Assembly: GCA_028023455.1 (NCBI GenBank)
Contig: JAQFVV010000143.1
Coordinates: 3,101,301 to 3,165,300, forward strand
Reading direction: 5' to 3'
Origin: Epiperipatus broadwayi
Taxonomy: Eukaryota; Onychophora; Udeonychophora; Euonychophora; Peripatidae
Length of the DNA: 64,000 nucleotides
The first letter of the stretch is position 1. Every line of letters begins with the position of its first letter. A model generated the notes under the pieces. That model saw only the letters and a list, made by a program, of their open reading frames with translations, was not told the origin of the DNA and did not search any database. Of this stretch, positions 25,424-37,990 are shown piece after piece. Made by a program: the position numbers and the translations under genes.

Positions 25424-26069
25424 ATTAATTTTAAATAGGCAAAACTTTCTCCATACAGTAGTGCCACTCAAAGCATGACAGAGTAATCAATGGATGCCAG
25501 GAGGCTTGTGCATAAAATTCCTATCTAGTGCCTACTCTTTTGCCTATTTTAACAACAGTTATGAGCAGGCATGGGAGGTAGTGATTATGTGATATTTAAA
25601 GGTTTAATACCAATCCTGCCTAATAGGAAGGTGGTGGCTATGGTTATAAAAGAACCAAAGACACCAAAATGTATGGGTGCTAAATTGAGTTCAGACCTTA
25701 TGATTATATAAGCTATTGAGCTTAAATTGAAAATATTGTATGTTTTCAATTTTATTCTCATAATTTTGTAGTTATGTAGAGAGAAAAAAGGTGGCTGCTG
25801 GAGGGTTGCATTAGATCCTAAGATCTAGGTGCAGTGCTCTCAGATCCAAGGCTCCTCACTGAAGAAGGCCACAAGCCAGAAACTAGTTTGGGGATATTGG
25901 ATAAGTAGGCACTAGATAGGGATTTTATGCACAAGCCTCCTGGCATCCATTGATTACTCTGTCTTGCTTTGAATGGCACTACTGTATGGAGAGAGTTTTG
26001 CCCATTTTAACAACAGTTATGAGCAAGCATGGGAGATAGTGATCATGTGATGTTTTAGAGATTAATTTT
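25424..26069 (+). mobile_element. Rz element copy e (partial dimer)
   Basis: A left arm fragment (25437-25544) joins directly to TTGCCTATTTTAACAACAG. This begins a nearly complete inverted unit running through the GGCAGGATTGG-complement block, the core, the ribozyme and the right arm to the tail GTGATCATGTGATGTTTTAG. The 9-bp ATTAATTTT occurs at both sides (25424-25432 and 26061-26069). It therefore contains more than one monomer, and it sits only about 60 bp from the RTE copy at 26123. Confidence 0.75.
25853..25894 (+). ncRNA. Hammerhead-like ribozyme in Rz copy e
   Basis: UCCUCA, CUGAAGA (25859-25865), hairpin AGGCCACAAGCCA, GAA, palindromic ACUAGU (25882-25887), cleavage base U, UGGGGA. 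Stem I pairs over all six positions (one G-U). All core positions match the hammerhead consensus. It lies in an SLC35C2 intron on the transcribed strand. Confidence 0.65.
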
Positions 26070-26136
26070 GTGATAACTATATGAACCCATATATGAATCA
26101 CAAATATTTTAAATATATAGAACATCATCATCATCA

Positions 26137-26403
26137 TCAACCATTATCAATCCACTGCAGGATGAAGGTCTCTTCAAGTTTAATCCATCTTCTCCGATCT
26201 TTAGCTTCTCTTCTCCACAACACCCCTGCACATTTTCTTATTTCATCCATCCATCTCACATGTGGTCTCTTTCTGGGTCTTTTACAATCTCTTGGAATCC
26301 AGTTTAAAATTTCAATTGTCCATCTATTATCATCTCTTCTAGCAATATGTCCAGCCCAACTCCATTTCAATCTTTTAATTTTTTTCAATAAGGTCAGTAA
26401 CAC
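26137..26403 (-). pseudogene. RTE C-terminal domain
   Basis: It continues the RT after the A-run indel: KIKRLKWSWAGHIARRDDNRW, then EILNWIPRDCKR, PHVRWMDEIRKCAG, and ILQWIDNG before the stop and the TGA tail. W-A-G-H-x-A-R-R-x-D-x-R-W is the typical end of RTE-type polyproteins. The same segment is found in the copies at 1, 7780, 34446 and 56741. Confidence 0.85.
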
Positions 26404-27895
26404 CTGTTTGTTGTCTTACCCATACATTGCGTTTTCGATCTCTTCTTGTTACTCCCAACATACATCTCTCCATACTCCTTTGAGTGGTCTGAAGTCTCTG
26501 TATTGCTCTTCTATTAAGTGTCCAAGTCTCAGATCCATAAGTAAGAACTGGTAAAACACATTTTTTAAAAACCATCCTTTTCAAACACATAGGCATATTT
26601 CCTTTTAGTATCAAGTTATTTCTACCAAAAGCACTCCAAACAAGTTTAATTCTATGATTAATTTCCTCCATTATGTTTCCATCTGTATTAATAATCTGAC
26701 CAAGGTATTTGTAACTGTTAACTTCTTCTAATTCTTCATAATCAATCTTTATTTTCATATTTTTAGCAAATCGATTAAACATTACTTTAGTCTTTTTAAC
26801 ATTTATCTTTAGTTCTACTTTTTTACTTCCATCTGCTAACTCCTGCAACATTTCCTGCAGCTCTGAAGCATTATTTGCAAAAACAACTACATCATCTGCA
26901 AAATCTAAATGACTTAAATACTCTCCATTTACTTTCACTCCTTTAGTTTCGCATTTTAATCCACAAAATACTTCTTGCAGCACTGCTGTAAAGAGTTTTA
27001 GAGATATGGAGTCACCTTGTCTTACACCTTTCTCAATGTTGATTTTTCCAGTATCATTATGTAATCTAATTGTTGCTGTTGCATTTTTATAAATATTCTT
27101 TAAAATATGACAATATCCTGGATCTATACCTTGATGATCCAATGCTTTAATCACTGAAGAAATGTGTATAGAATCGAATGCCTTTTCATAATCTACAAAT
27201 CCAAAACATAATGACAACTCATATTCGTTTGTCCTTTCTATGACTTCTCTCACTACCTGGATATGATCTATTGTACTAAAACCACTTTTAAATCCAGCTT
27301 GTTTTCTTGGTTGGTGGAAATCCAAAGTTCTCTGTAGACGAGTTGTAATTATCTTGGTAAAAATTTTATATAAAACTGATAAAAGGCTGATAGGTCTGTA
27401 ATTTCTAATATCTTTTTTATCACCTTTTTTAAATATTAATATTATTACTGCATTCTTCCAATCTTCCGGTACATCTTTATCATTTAGACATTTGGTATAT
27501 AACTTTGCTAAAATTGTTTCTATTTCTTCACCTGCTTCTTTTAATATATCAATTATAATTCCATCATTTCCTGGAGCCTTTCCTTTCTTCATACACTTAA
27601 TTGCATGTCTCACTTCTTCATTTAAAATTCTGGGCAATTCGGAAGATGTAATAGATATAGGAGGTACTTGTTCTTTATTACTATATAATTCTTGATAAAA
27701 ATCTTCTACCAATTTCATGATGTCATCTCTCTTTTTAGTAATAATTCCATCTTTTTTTCTTATTGCAGATATAAATTTCCTACCAATACCAAAATGTTGT
27801 TTAACATTTTTGAGACTTTTATTTTCTTCTACAGCTTTCCTTGCTATTTCACAGTTATACTTTCTTATATCATTTTCAACTCTTTTCCGTACCAT
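26375..27895 (-). pseudogene. RTE reverse transcriptase part of the polyprotein
   Basis: A 506-codon frame overlapping the endonuclease frame by about 30 bases. RT motifs appear in order: KAPGNDG (106-112), FKKGDKKDIRNYRPISLLS (155-173), motif A FVDYEKAFD (233-241), motif B RQGDS (292-296), and motif C FADD (332-335), followed by LTYGSETW. All catalytic Asp are present. Motif B continues SLKLF where the other copy has SPKFF, a possible damaging change. The frame ends EKN-stop where an extra A (seven instead of six) shifts reading into the frame at 26403-26137. The first Met of this ORF is probably not a true start; the region is the continuation of the endonuclease ORF. Confidence 0.87.
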
Positions 27896-29094
27896 TTACA
27901 AAATTCGAGATATTCAATTCTTTTTAATACATCATTTTTGTATATCTTCATATTCCTTCTTTTCTTCATAAATTCTCTAGTCTCAGTAGAAATTTTATTA
28001 GTCAATTGCTGCTTTTTTCTACCAGCTATGTTTGTTGCAGTTTTTAAAAGTGTATCCGTTATTTTCATATTAATTTCATTCAAATCTGAATCATGTTCAA
28101 AATCTCCTAACACTTGAAACCTATTTGTAAGTTCTAATTTAAATTCATTAGAATGTTTCTGAAGATTAGGAATATCAACTGTAAATATTGTTTTTCTTAA
28201 TAATTTTTGTCTCTCTAGTTTTACATTAACACGTAATTTACACCTTACTAATCGATGATCACTTCCTGTGTTAAATTTATTAAGAACATTACAATCTTGA
28301 AATATGTATTTTCTGTTAGTCAAAATATAATCCAATTCTGCTGTACCTTCATTTGGATGCTTCCATGTCCATTTCCTTTGAACATTTTTCTCAAAAAATG
28401 AATTCATAATATAAAGTTTTTCTTTTTCTGCAAACTCCACAAGTCTATGTCCTCTCTCGTTTCTATTACCATAACCAAAATTACCTACAGGAATTTCATC
28501 TTTCATTTGTCTACCAATTCTAGAATTAAAGTCTCCCATAACAATTTTAAAATGTTGTTTACTCTGATCAAAAACCTTTTGTACATCCATATAAAAATCT
28601 TTTACTACTTCATCACTATGAGAACTTGTTGGGGCATAAATCTGAATTATCTGCATTTGGTATTTGCTATTAAGTTGTATAATTAATCTTGCCACTCTAT
28701 CCGATACACCATCAATCTCTACAATATTGTTCTTCCACTTTTTATTTATAATGAATCCTACTCCACTTGTATTTCCAATATGTGTGCCTTTATAATAGAG
28801 TATATGTCCACTTTTTAAATCAATTGTTTCTTCTCCTTTTCTTCTAACTTCACAAAGTCCAATAATGTCCCATTTAATATAAGACAGTTCTTCTTCTAAT
28901 TCTTGCAATCTTCCTTCACTTGAAAGTGATCTGCAGTTGTAAGTACCTAAATAAAAAGTCGTCATCAAATGGCAGCCTGGGTCCGCAATCAGGGAATTTT
29001 TAGCACCCTCCACCTTCAGCCACCAACCGCTGCCTTGGTTGGTGACTTTACAGCCTCCTGGGAATAAGGGCCATGCTTTATTTTTGTTTGTCAT
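27865..29094 (-). pseudogene. RTE endonuclease part of the polyprotein
   Basis: A 409-codon frame starting MTNKNKAWPLFPGG. Exonuclease-endonuclease-phosphatase motifs are intact: YN53CRSL, E82 in LCE82VRR, Y153 in IYAPT, D188/N190 in MGD188FN190, D255 in LDYIL and the SDH triad end (278-280). This nuclease nicks target DNA to prime reverse transcription. Near its end the frame reads FCKWYGK and stops. The other copy reads FCKMVWKRVEND through a run of four A, while this copy has three A (about 27897-27900 region, + strand T-run). One missing base thus splits EN from RT. The start Met is shared with the copy at 59678. Confidence 0.85.
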
Positions 29095-29529
29095 AATTGT
29101 ATATATGTATTGGGAAAATATTTATCATTTACACAAACATTCATTCTGCCTTATCCGGCACTGAGAAGAAAGACCATGGTGTTTCTTGATCTTAAACTCA
29201 GAGGTAAAAAGTCAATAAACTCACCACGCTGGCTAATGCGTGTTGGTGAGCAGCCCATCCATGTTCGTATACTATATGAATAATCACATAGTAATAACAG
29301 CTGCAACGACAAGAACGTATGGAGTGGACATTAGGAATTTGCCCTGCTCGGTTCCTTTAAGGCCTCCAAGAGGAATCAAAGGGTCTCCTTTCAGTAGATG
29401 CTGTGTTTTAACTTCTTCTGTAGAAAACTTCCACACCATATGTAATTGTAGCTCTTCAATGTATTCTATTCTCTGCCCTATTTTTTCAATGGAAATAATC
29501 AGCATTGCATTTTTTTAGAATGTTTTCGA

Positions 29530-31460
29530 AATAACATGAACGGGATCTGCTTCTCTCTCATGAAAACCAATCTTTTTAGGAAGTTTTATAATGTTTATTT
29601 TTTTTATATGTCCAATCCAATAAAAGTGTGATTTTACAATAAGGGTTCTTATAGTATCACATTTAGCAAGTTGAAGAGCATATTAATTGGTTTTGTGATC
29701 CTGCCATTGTATGTTTTAAAATTTTACAGGGTATCCTTAATGAAATTTTTCTAATGACTTTATATTGTATCAATGGAATATCCAAGTCTCACTTCCATAC
29801 AATAAATCAGATAAAATAATAGCTCTTTATACATATAGTTTAATTATAGTAGTTATTTCCCATGATGAAGTACCCAACCCTCTTTTATCTTACTGTAATC
29901 AATAGAAACATATTGGAATATGTGCTGTGTCTTAGCATCTAAGCCTATCTTTCTATTTATAGGACTACCAAGATATTTAAATTGGTTTACAGTCAGAAAA
30001 TTGATAACCGTCTAAACTAAAAGCTGTTGAGGATTTTCCTCCATCATTGGCTGATAAAGAATTTTAGTTTGTTGAACATTAACTATTAAATTAAGTTCAT
30101 ACTATGTTATGTTATAATCATCTTTTGTGCTAGAAAATATAGCACACTCATTACATACTTAGAATCTAAAATCCTCAGAAAAATGAAGTTCAAGTTTTTG
30201 CTTTTAATTGATTCTAATTAAAAAGTTCATCATCAAACTGTATCACATCTTTATCTCTTTTTCATTAAGCTAACTATAAAAATAGAAAATGGTATTGAAA
30301 CAAGTACACATTCTTGTTTACTATGTTTTCATTTCAAATGCCTTAGATTTTCTATGGTATTAATAACATGTTCTTTCATTCTATCAGATAGAAACCATAT
30401 AATTTGAATAATCTTTGACGGACCGCCAGCCAGTTTTAAACAACACTATAAACCGTTTAACTGAATTAAATGCCTCGACTAAATTAGCAAAAGCAATGTA
30501 TGAATTACTCTTTTGTTCCTGACATTTTTTGTAGTGCTTATTCTCTAAACCCACACCGTCGGATAATTATTCATTTTTGATTGAAAACAACCTATTCAAC
30601 AAAATTCTTGAAAGTACCTTTGCTATACTGAATAATAATGATATTCCATGCTAATTATTGCAATTTTGTTTATTTTTTTATTTTTAAAACTTGACAACAA
30701 TAGAAGCATTTTTAATGTCATATGATACAATTTAATGAGTCCATATTTTGTTAAAAAAATTCCAATATTTTTGAAGCCAATATATCACTATCACATCATG
30801 AAACTTCTCTAGATATTTCATCAGAACCGGCAGCGTTTCTATTTTTAAGATTACAAAGAACTGTTTTGACTTTAGTAATCTGGAAATCTTTAACCAAAAC
30901 TAAGTAAATCTATCAACTTAATTCTTGTATTATTATTCAAAAATTGATCAAATGCTCATTCTGCTTGTTCAACATATCACAGACATTATAAAAGAGAATC
31001 ATTTCTGAAATTCAATACTGTTACTTCCAGAAACTTTGGACCAAAATCTACTATTTGTATCGACATGTGCATTAAAGTCTTCCAAGAAGAAAAACTCAAT
31101 ATTTTAATATTATTTCTATAATAATGTTATCTGCTAAGAATAAAACCTTTTTTCTTTGAATCTTCTAAATCTAATATAGGAGTATATGCACTAATCTTTA
31201 TTATTTTTTAAGCAATTTTAAGAATAGAAGATAGTAAGTTAGACTTTGCAGCAAATCTAACATCATGCTTTTTCCTGTCATTAACTGATCTGCCTTTTCA
31301 AAAAAAAAAATTGTAGCCATCTATCTTTTCTATTAAGTTTTCTTTTTATGAAAGATGAGTTTCATTAAGAACATCTTTATTGATCTTAAATCTTGTCCAC
31401 TTCTTAACCATCAGTGCTGTTTTTTCTTCTGATCTTAAAGAGTTTGTATCCAGTAAAGTT
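29530..31460 (-). mobile_element. Ancient decayed LINE (EN-RT), second family
   Basis: Minus-strand translation in shifting frames gives recognisable pieces in the right order. At about 31440-31300 there are LLDTNSLRSE-like and LIEKIDGYNFF (endonuclease start). At about 31095 there is LEDFNAHVDTN. At about 30840 there is NRNAAGSDEIS (RT entry). At about 30500 there is CQEQ followed by YIAFANLVEAFNSV (motif A). At about 30320 there is VLVSIPFSIF (motif B region). At about 29810 there is LLYGSETW, followed by a GHIKK-like C-terminus. Many stops show great age. It is a different family from the RTE copy, which lies directly beside its 3' end. I cannot place its clade. Confidence 0.7.
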
Positions 31461-31816
31461 TGCGTAAATCATATAACTATATTTAAAAGGAAAAAAAAAT
31501 ATATTTACAATACTTAGCTTTAATTCTACCACTATTATTATGTCTACTACCTTAATGAATAATTCCCAGGTATGACAATCTAGTCAGACTGTATTAGATA
31601 GGCCGTTTTTAGACTACATTTTTTAGATTCCTTTCATTTCCATGGTAATCCAGAGGAGTCTCTAAATAGGGCTGTTTGAACATACAATCTTTGCCTAATA
31701 AATTTCTGCCTCAAATCCTGTTCCAAAGTGACTCATTAGTGATAGTATTGTTTCAAGCAAAGATTACAACTAAAGACCGCTAGCCTGTTAAGCCTGCTCT
31801 ATCAAGACAAAACTAC

Positions 31817-31950
31817 ACAAAGACAAAACTTTCCATACAGTAGTACCACTTAGTGTAAGCTAGAGTAATCAATGGATGCAGGAAGGTTTGTGCATAAAAT
31901 CCCTATCTAATACCTACTCATCCAATATCCCCTGAGTAGTTGCTAGCTTA
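31817..31950 (+). mobile_element. Rz element, solo left arm (copy f)
   Basis: Matches the left arm only: GACAAAACTTTCCATACAGTAG ..., AGAGTAATCAATGGATGC, CATAAAATCCCTATCTA, CTACTCATCCAATATCCC, then it ends before the ribozyme. No tail and no duplication are found. Confidence 0.75.
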
Positions 31951-32712
31951 ATATGCTTACTTTTAAAAAGGAAGACAATTCAAATAGATTAAAAAGAGTT
32001 TGGGAAAAGAAAGCAATTAAGATAGATTATGTAGGAATGACAAAGAATAAGTTAAGATTGAAGCTCCATATTAGAAATAAGAATCCACTGGTATTTAAAT
32101 AGGCAAGAGAGAAAAGGAGAGAGAGAGGGAAGATGGGAGGAGGGTCATTTTATAATTAAAATATTAGAAAATATGAAATATTATAAAAAAAGAAGAATAA
32201 AAGAGAATCTATGCATAAAAAACTTAAAGCTTAAGTTGAATAGAATATATTAATAATAAGTTTAATTATACATTTGGATATAGGACTTTAATTATCTCAA
32301 GATTATATTTAAAGTTATATTGTTTCTTGATATTATCCTGATAAGATAATATATCTAGTAATTAGAATTAAAAATAAATAATAAATTTAGATTTAATTTT
32401 TAAAAAAGATTTTGTATAAAACTATTTTTGTAACATAGTCTTCTCAAGGAAGATATTAAAACAGAAGTATGTAGAGTTTGTATAATATTAATTTAAATGT
32501 ATACTGCATTCTTTTACAAAATGTAGAATATACAATATATGTTTGAATATAAATGGTTGTTTAATATGTAACTCTAATTTGTTGTTTTTCTCCCAGTAAT
32601 TAATGAGCCTTATGAGAAAGTCTATAGAATATAGTTGAAATATTGGGAATTGATTAGAGAATTGTATGATTTATCAAAAAAGTATTTTTTGATGAATAAG
32701 AATCATCACTAG

Positions 32713-32867
32713 TACTGCTAATTGAATAATTTAACCTACTAGTAGAAAGAAAGTATTTAAAATAAAGAATTCTCTTCCTATAAAAACTATTACTGCTAAT
32801 TGAATAATTTAACCTACTAGTAGAAAGAAAGTATTTAAAATAAAGAATTCTCTTCCTATAAAAACTG
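32713..32867 (+). repeat. Tandem duplication, 78-bp unit, two copies
   Basis: 32713-32790 and 32791-32867 are essentially identical (TACTGCTAATTGAATAATTT ... CTTCCTATAAAAACT). A recent local duplication without coding content. Confidence 0.9.
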
Positions 32868-34445
32868 TTGAAATAACTACAGTATCTTAATTTAAGATTA
32901 TTTTAAGCATAATTTTATTCCTAATAATTATAAACTAGCCAAAAACAAAAAGAACATTGGAAGCATTCTTCATGGAAACAAGTATAAACCCATTTGTTAT
33001 CATCATCTGAATGGACTGTTATTAAATTATTAGTATAGCGGAGTAAGTTCACTATTCTCAGCCAAATCACTTTTAACAATCAAACAGATGTTATATGTAC
33101 ACAAGACTAAAAGTTAGAAAATCTTTTACACTATAATAGCTAATCATTATTCAGACTGGAAAATTCATTTGGAAAATTTTAATAGCTATTGTAGATAAGA
33201 TGTCGCTTAAAGAAAAATGCAAGTAAGTCACCATTATAGTCTAATAAAATATAGAACAAATCTTCAAGCTACACAATAGCTTCAGTCAGCTGCAGTTTCA
33301 TATTAATAAAATAAATCTAATAACTGTTAATTTTAACATTAACGATTACACCCCCCTGAAGAAAGAAATGAAAAGCTTTTATTAGAAACAAAATCTCTTA
33401 TCAATTATAAACATCAAAACATTATTCAAAATAAATACAATTTATTATTATTTTGAATAAAGTTATTAATACTTCATCCAAAGTTTAGTGTTTTCATATT
33501 ATTAGAATCAATAATAACACATTCATTGCCTTAGAAAACAGGAAGTACCACATTCAACTGGATTGTGATTATTGTCGTCACTTAGTAAATGTTTAACATG
33601 GTTTGTGATATTTGAGTTTAGAAAGAAATTTGAAGATTTTATTTGAATGCTTTTGTCAATAACAAACATTTTCTCAATACCAAAGGTTTGTTTTTTAACT
33701 TGCTTGACTAAAATGTTGTGATATATTTTCTAAAAGTTCAAATTGACTCAAATTATTACAAGTTACGAAATCTCTGTGTATATTATTTTATTCATTTTTA
33801 AATAAGTTCTTAGACATTGGTAATCTTTTTTTTTTTCTGTTTTTTTTTTTTTTTTCAATTAAACAATGGCAAAACACACGCAAGAAAATTTCAAAGTATA
33901 AATTTAATTTTTCTGAAACATTGGATAATTCATATTTTGAAACTATGTGCATTTATCCTAATGCCTTATTTTGCAATTATAAATTCTTCAGAAGTAGGAA
34001 TAATTATATGAATATCAGCATTATTGAATCCAAATAAGGGTCCATGAGCAATTTATCATTGTGTGCAACTCTCAGCTTGTTATCACAATCATATTGAAGT
34101 TGTAATTTTGTTTTGGATAAAACAAACATCAAAGAGAAACTTTGAAAAGTTTTATATAATAAAACTTTAGTATTTTGTTAAATTCACATTTGTTTAATTT
34201 TGTATATAACTTTTTTTTTAGTTTTGGGTAAAATTATCAGATGAAAAGTATTGTTGATTTGTTTTCAAAATATATAGATGCACTTCACAAGATTTTTGAT
34301 GCTAATATTAGAATATAAATAGCCTTATTTTTATCAGAATTTTTTTATTATCATATTTACAATAATATTAACATGCTAAATATTTGGAATATTTCTTTTA
34401 AATATATATACCTACATGTAACCATGCAAAAGTGCAACATGTTAA

Positions 34446-35390
34446 AATGCAACAGCTACAATTAGATTACATAATGATTCTAGGAAAGTCAACATTGAAA
34501 ATGGTCTAAGACAGGGTGACTCAATATCTCCAAAATTTTTTTCAGCAGTGCTGCAAGAAGTATTTTGTGGATTAAAATGGGAAGCTAAAGGAGTGAATAA
34601 ATGGAGTTTATTTAAATCATTTAGATTTTGCAGATGATGTAGTTGTTGTTGTAAATAATGCTTTAGATCTGCAGGAAATGTTGCAGGAGTTATCAGATGA
34701 AAGTAGGACTAAAGATAAATGTTAAAAAGACTAAAGTAATGTTCAACGGATTTTCTCAAAATATGAAAATAAAGATTGATTATGATGACTTAGAAGAACT
34801 TAACAGTTACAAATACCTTGGTCAGTTTATTAATACAGATGGAAACATAATGGATGAAATTAATCATAGAATTAAACTTGGTATTGGAGTGCTTTTGGTA
34901 GAAATAATGTGATACTAAAAGGAAATATGCTTATGTGTTTGAAAAGGAAAGTTTTTAATAAATGTGTTTTACCAATTCTTACTATGGACCTGAGACTTGG
35001 ATACTTAATAGAAGAGGAATACAGAGACTTCAGATCACTCAAAGAAGTATGGAAAGATGCATATTAGGAATAAAAAGAAGAGAATGAAAATTTAATATAT
35101 GGGTAAGAGAACAACAGGTGTTACTGACCTCATTGAAAAAAGTAAAAGACTGGAGTGTAGTTCGGCTGGACATACTGCTAGAAGAGATGATAATAGATGG
35201 AAAATTTAAATACTAAACTGGATTCCAAGAGATTGTAAAAAGAACCAGAAAGAAACCACATGTGAGACAGATGGATGAAATAAGAAAGTGTGCAGGGGTG
35301 ATGACGAGAAGAGAAACTAAAGATCAGAGAAGATGGATTGAACTTGGAGAGACCATCCTGCAGTGGATTGATAATGGTTGATGATGATGA
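34446..35390 (+). mobile_element. RTE-type LINE, 5'-truncated
   Basis: It begins within the RT (NATATIRLHNDS) and runs through motif B RQGDSISPKFF, motif C LDFADDVVV, LKINVKKTKVMFNGF, YKYLGQFINTDGN, an ETW motif and the C-terminal WAGH/RRDDNRW region to a TGATGATGA tail. Frameshifts break it near 34600, 34685, 34900 and later. The longest intact stretch is 34697-34912. It lies sense to SLC35C2. 5' truncation is typical of target-primed reverse transcription. Confidence 0.85.
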
Positions 35391-35689
35391 ATCATGTCTT
35401 ACTTAATATAACTTCATTAGTAACCAGAGAATATGGTCATTATAACTCCAGAAAATAACAGCAACAACAAAAGAGATAGGAAAAGATAAAAAATAAAAAG
35501 TTTGATGTGATTTTGGTGATAACTATATAAATTAAATACTGAATCAATTCTTTAAAGTATCTTTAAGAAAATCTTTGTAATGTTAAAGGTATATGATTGT
35601 CAGTGGAAAGTTATAATTTTTTTTAAAGAAAACATGTTACTATTTATTTATTTAAGATAGCCAGTTCATTGAATATGAACTGTTACAAT

Positions 35690-37990
35690 AATAAATTCAG
35701 TATTATATATTCAGCAAGCCTATTGTTTGTCCTTGCCACTGTATTTTCAGAATTTTACAGAATATTTTTAAATCAAATGTTTCCATTGTTTTTATATTAT
35801 GTTAAAGAAGCTTTGTAATTCATGTCCATACAATTAATCTAATTAATTTAAACTAATGAAGCATATGGGTTGAAAAGTGTTAAATGCACCAATTGCATAT
35901 TAGAAATCTATGATGTATTTCAACATTCAAATGTGCTTTTCTACCAAAAAGCTACAAAGTTTTTTAAATAGATCAACATTCTCAAGTATATATGAATTTT
36001 TTCTACTGTACAGGCTTTTTCATACCTGCACTCCAATATGTAATTAATATATAGGGGGTTGAGACTTTCACATAATCCTCAACTATCCATGCTATCTCAT
36101 ACTGCTGACACACTTGATCACATGCATGTCAAAAAGATAAATAATCACCAACATTTGTGGTAAAGCAGCATTTGTCAGTTGGGCAAGATTATCATCACAC
36201 ATATGTACAATCATTGCTTAGCTTATATTAAGATAGCCAATCTTCATACTTTAATGGACAGGCTTCAATCCACCCCACAATTTTTCAGCCATCCATTTCA
36301 TTGAAAAGCTGATGATGGAATGCTCAAAACCCACATTGACAACCTTCTCATCCTACTCATGTTGACCGTAAGTCAATCTGACCCCTCATGTACATGACAT
36401 AATCCATTTACATACATATATGAGGGATGGGCAGACCTTACAGCACTATATTTTAATATATGAATTTTTTCTACAGTACAGGCTTTTTCATACCTACACT
36501 CCAATATGTAATATATAGGGGATGAGTTCAAACCCCTTATATATTCTCGAGTATGTAACTATCCAATCTAAAAAATTTTGAAAATTTTCTTTGTTCCCAG
36601 TTGATAAATATCTGCATTTTTGAATGCCATTTATTAAAGATTTTATAGATTGAATTTCAAATCACTAACATCCTGTAGATCATCCTTTAAATTGGAAAGA
36701 TTAAAACAGTCTTCAGCATCTACAAATTTAAAAACAACAAAATGAAGCTTTTATTTAAGCTTTTTATCAGTTCAGATTAAAAACTCAATTATCAGTTATA
36801 TACCACATCATGATGCCTATTCATGAAACCCTTATAAGCTGTTCTAAAGATCACTGTTATAAGAATACAAAACAAAATAGGACTTAGTACACTTTTCTAT
36901 TTAACACCAGTTTTTATTTTCCATTATCAGTATTAATGCTCTCTTTCATGCTACCAGGTACTAGTGGTATAATTCTATTATAGTGAGAACAGCAATTAAC
37001 TTCATATGAGTTTAAATTCATTTTCCTGACAACAAAAATCTGTCTACAATGCTTTTTGATTCTTGAAAACTGAGTTTTTGTTAATTATTCATATACGACT
37101 GGAAATAGTCTATTTAATAAATTTATGGAAATATTTTACTTCAGTAGATATCAGAGATAATCTACGATCATTACTATAATATTTTCTATCCCTTCATTTT
37201 TAAAATTGGAATAGTAGAAGATTCATATAGAATAATTTCATGGATCTATACAAACTTAAAAAAATTCAATAATTAGGAAACTGACATATCATCATTGTAT
37301 TTTGATTATCTGAGTAGTCTATTTATAAAATTATTTTCATCAATTATATATTTTTTGAGCAAATCTGTAATTTCATAAATTGGATATACTGTATTATTTA
37401 AAAAATCATCTAAATTCTTTATATCATTAATCAAAAGATGATTTTATTCAAAATATCATTATCATGTAAATGAATGCTATCCACTGATTTAATAGTATTA
37501 TGATAACATTTTGTAGTTTGTATGAATGTTCAATACATCAAAAAAAGTTCTAAAATTATCACAATTAAAAAGTGATTATTTTTTTAAATTTATCATCCAT
37601 TCTTAAATCTTTTTGTTTTCATCAAACTTCTGCTTTACATATCTAATTGCCTTATGAAACTTCACATTTGTTTTATTATTTAACCAAATAGAGAAATGTT
37701 CATCACTTATTACACAATTGCTGTCAGAACCAGTCAGAATTATTCCGTTTAGTGAACCTAGCACATGTATTTTGCAAAAGTTCAATAATAATTGACTATT
37801 TTAGATTATAGATTCATATTTATTGGTATTCACAAAAAGTTCATTAAGAGAATTTCATGCCTTAGTGATAAATAGCTTGAAAATTCATATCGACAGTTTT
37901 AATCAGTGTTAATAGCAGTTACTTCTAAAAATACGAACGTGAAATTTTTTATTTTTTAATATAACTATCATTTTAATTTTGGAACATTTT
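35690..37990 (-). mobile_element. Ancient decayed LINE, with later insertion
   Basis: Minus-strand remnants: the 3' portion at 35690-35850 resembles 29685-29850 of the other old LINE. The RT motif B region VLSPILFCIL is at about 36890-36860. A PILKMKG fingers motif and NYR-like region are at about 37200-37130. A 60-codon open remnant (37785-37603) matches the usual EN-RT linker in position only. The order along the strand is right for one element. It is interrupted at about 35988-36530 by another repeat. Confidence 0.55.
35988..36530. repeat. Repeat insertion flanked by about 65-bp direct repeats
   Basis: The segment GTACAGGCTTTTTCATACCT and its neighbours occurs at about 35994-36058 and again at 36463-36530. 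Between them is a sequence whose first half (ACTTTCACATAA, AAAAGATAAATAATCACCAA, TTTAATGGACAGGCT) recurs at 42751-42977. There is no coding content. This could be an LTR-like mini-element or a segmental duplication. Confidence 0.55.

Larger units (their letters stand above)
26123..29520 (-). mobile_element. RTE-type LINE, nearly full length
   Basis: A non-LTR retrotransposon of about 3.4 kb reading leftward. From its 5' end it has a leader of about 400 bp shared with the copy at 56741, an apurinic endonuclease, a reverse transcriptase, a C-terminal domain, and a 3' (TGA)n tail (26123-26139). Length, single EN-RT polyprotein and microsatellite-like tail fit the RTE clade. The protein frame is broken only twice, both by one base in A-runs. 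The 5' border is uncertain: the shared part stops at 29395, but an open frame continues to 29505. It is antisense to SLC35C2. Confidence 0.85.

Noticed and set aside
26081-28117. Plus-strand ORFs of 60-157 codons over the RTE copy (also at 58077-59382)
   Set aside because: They are the complement of the LINE coding strand. The minus-strand frames carry all endonuclease and RT motifs.
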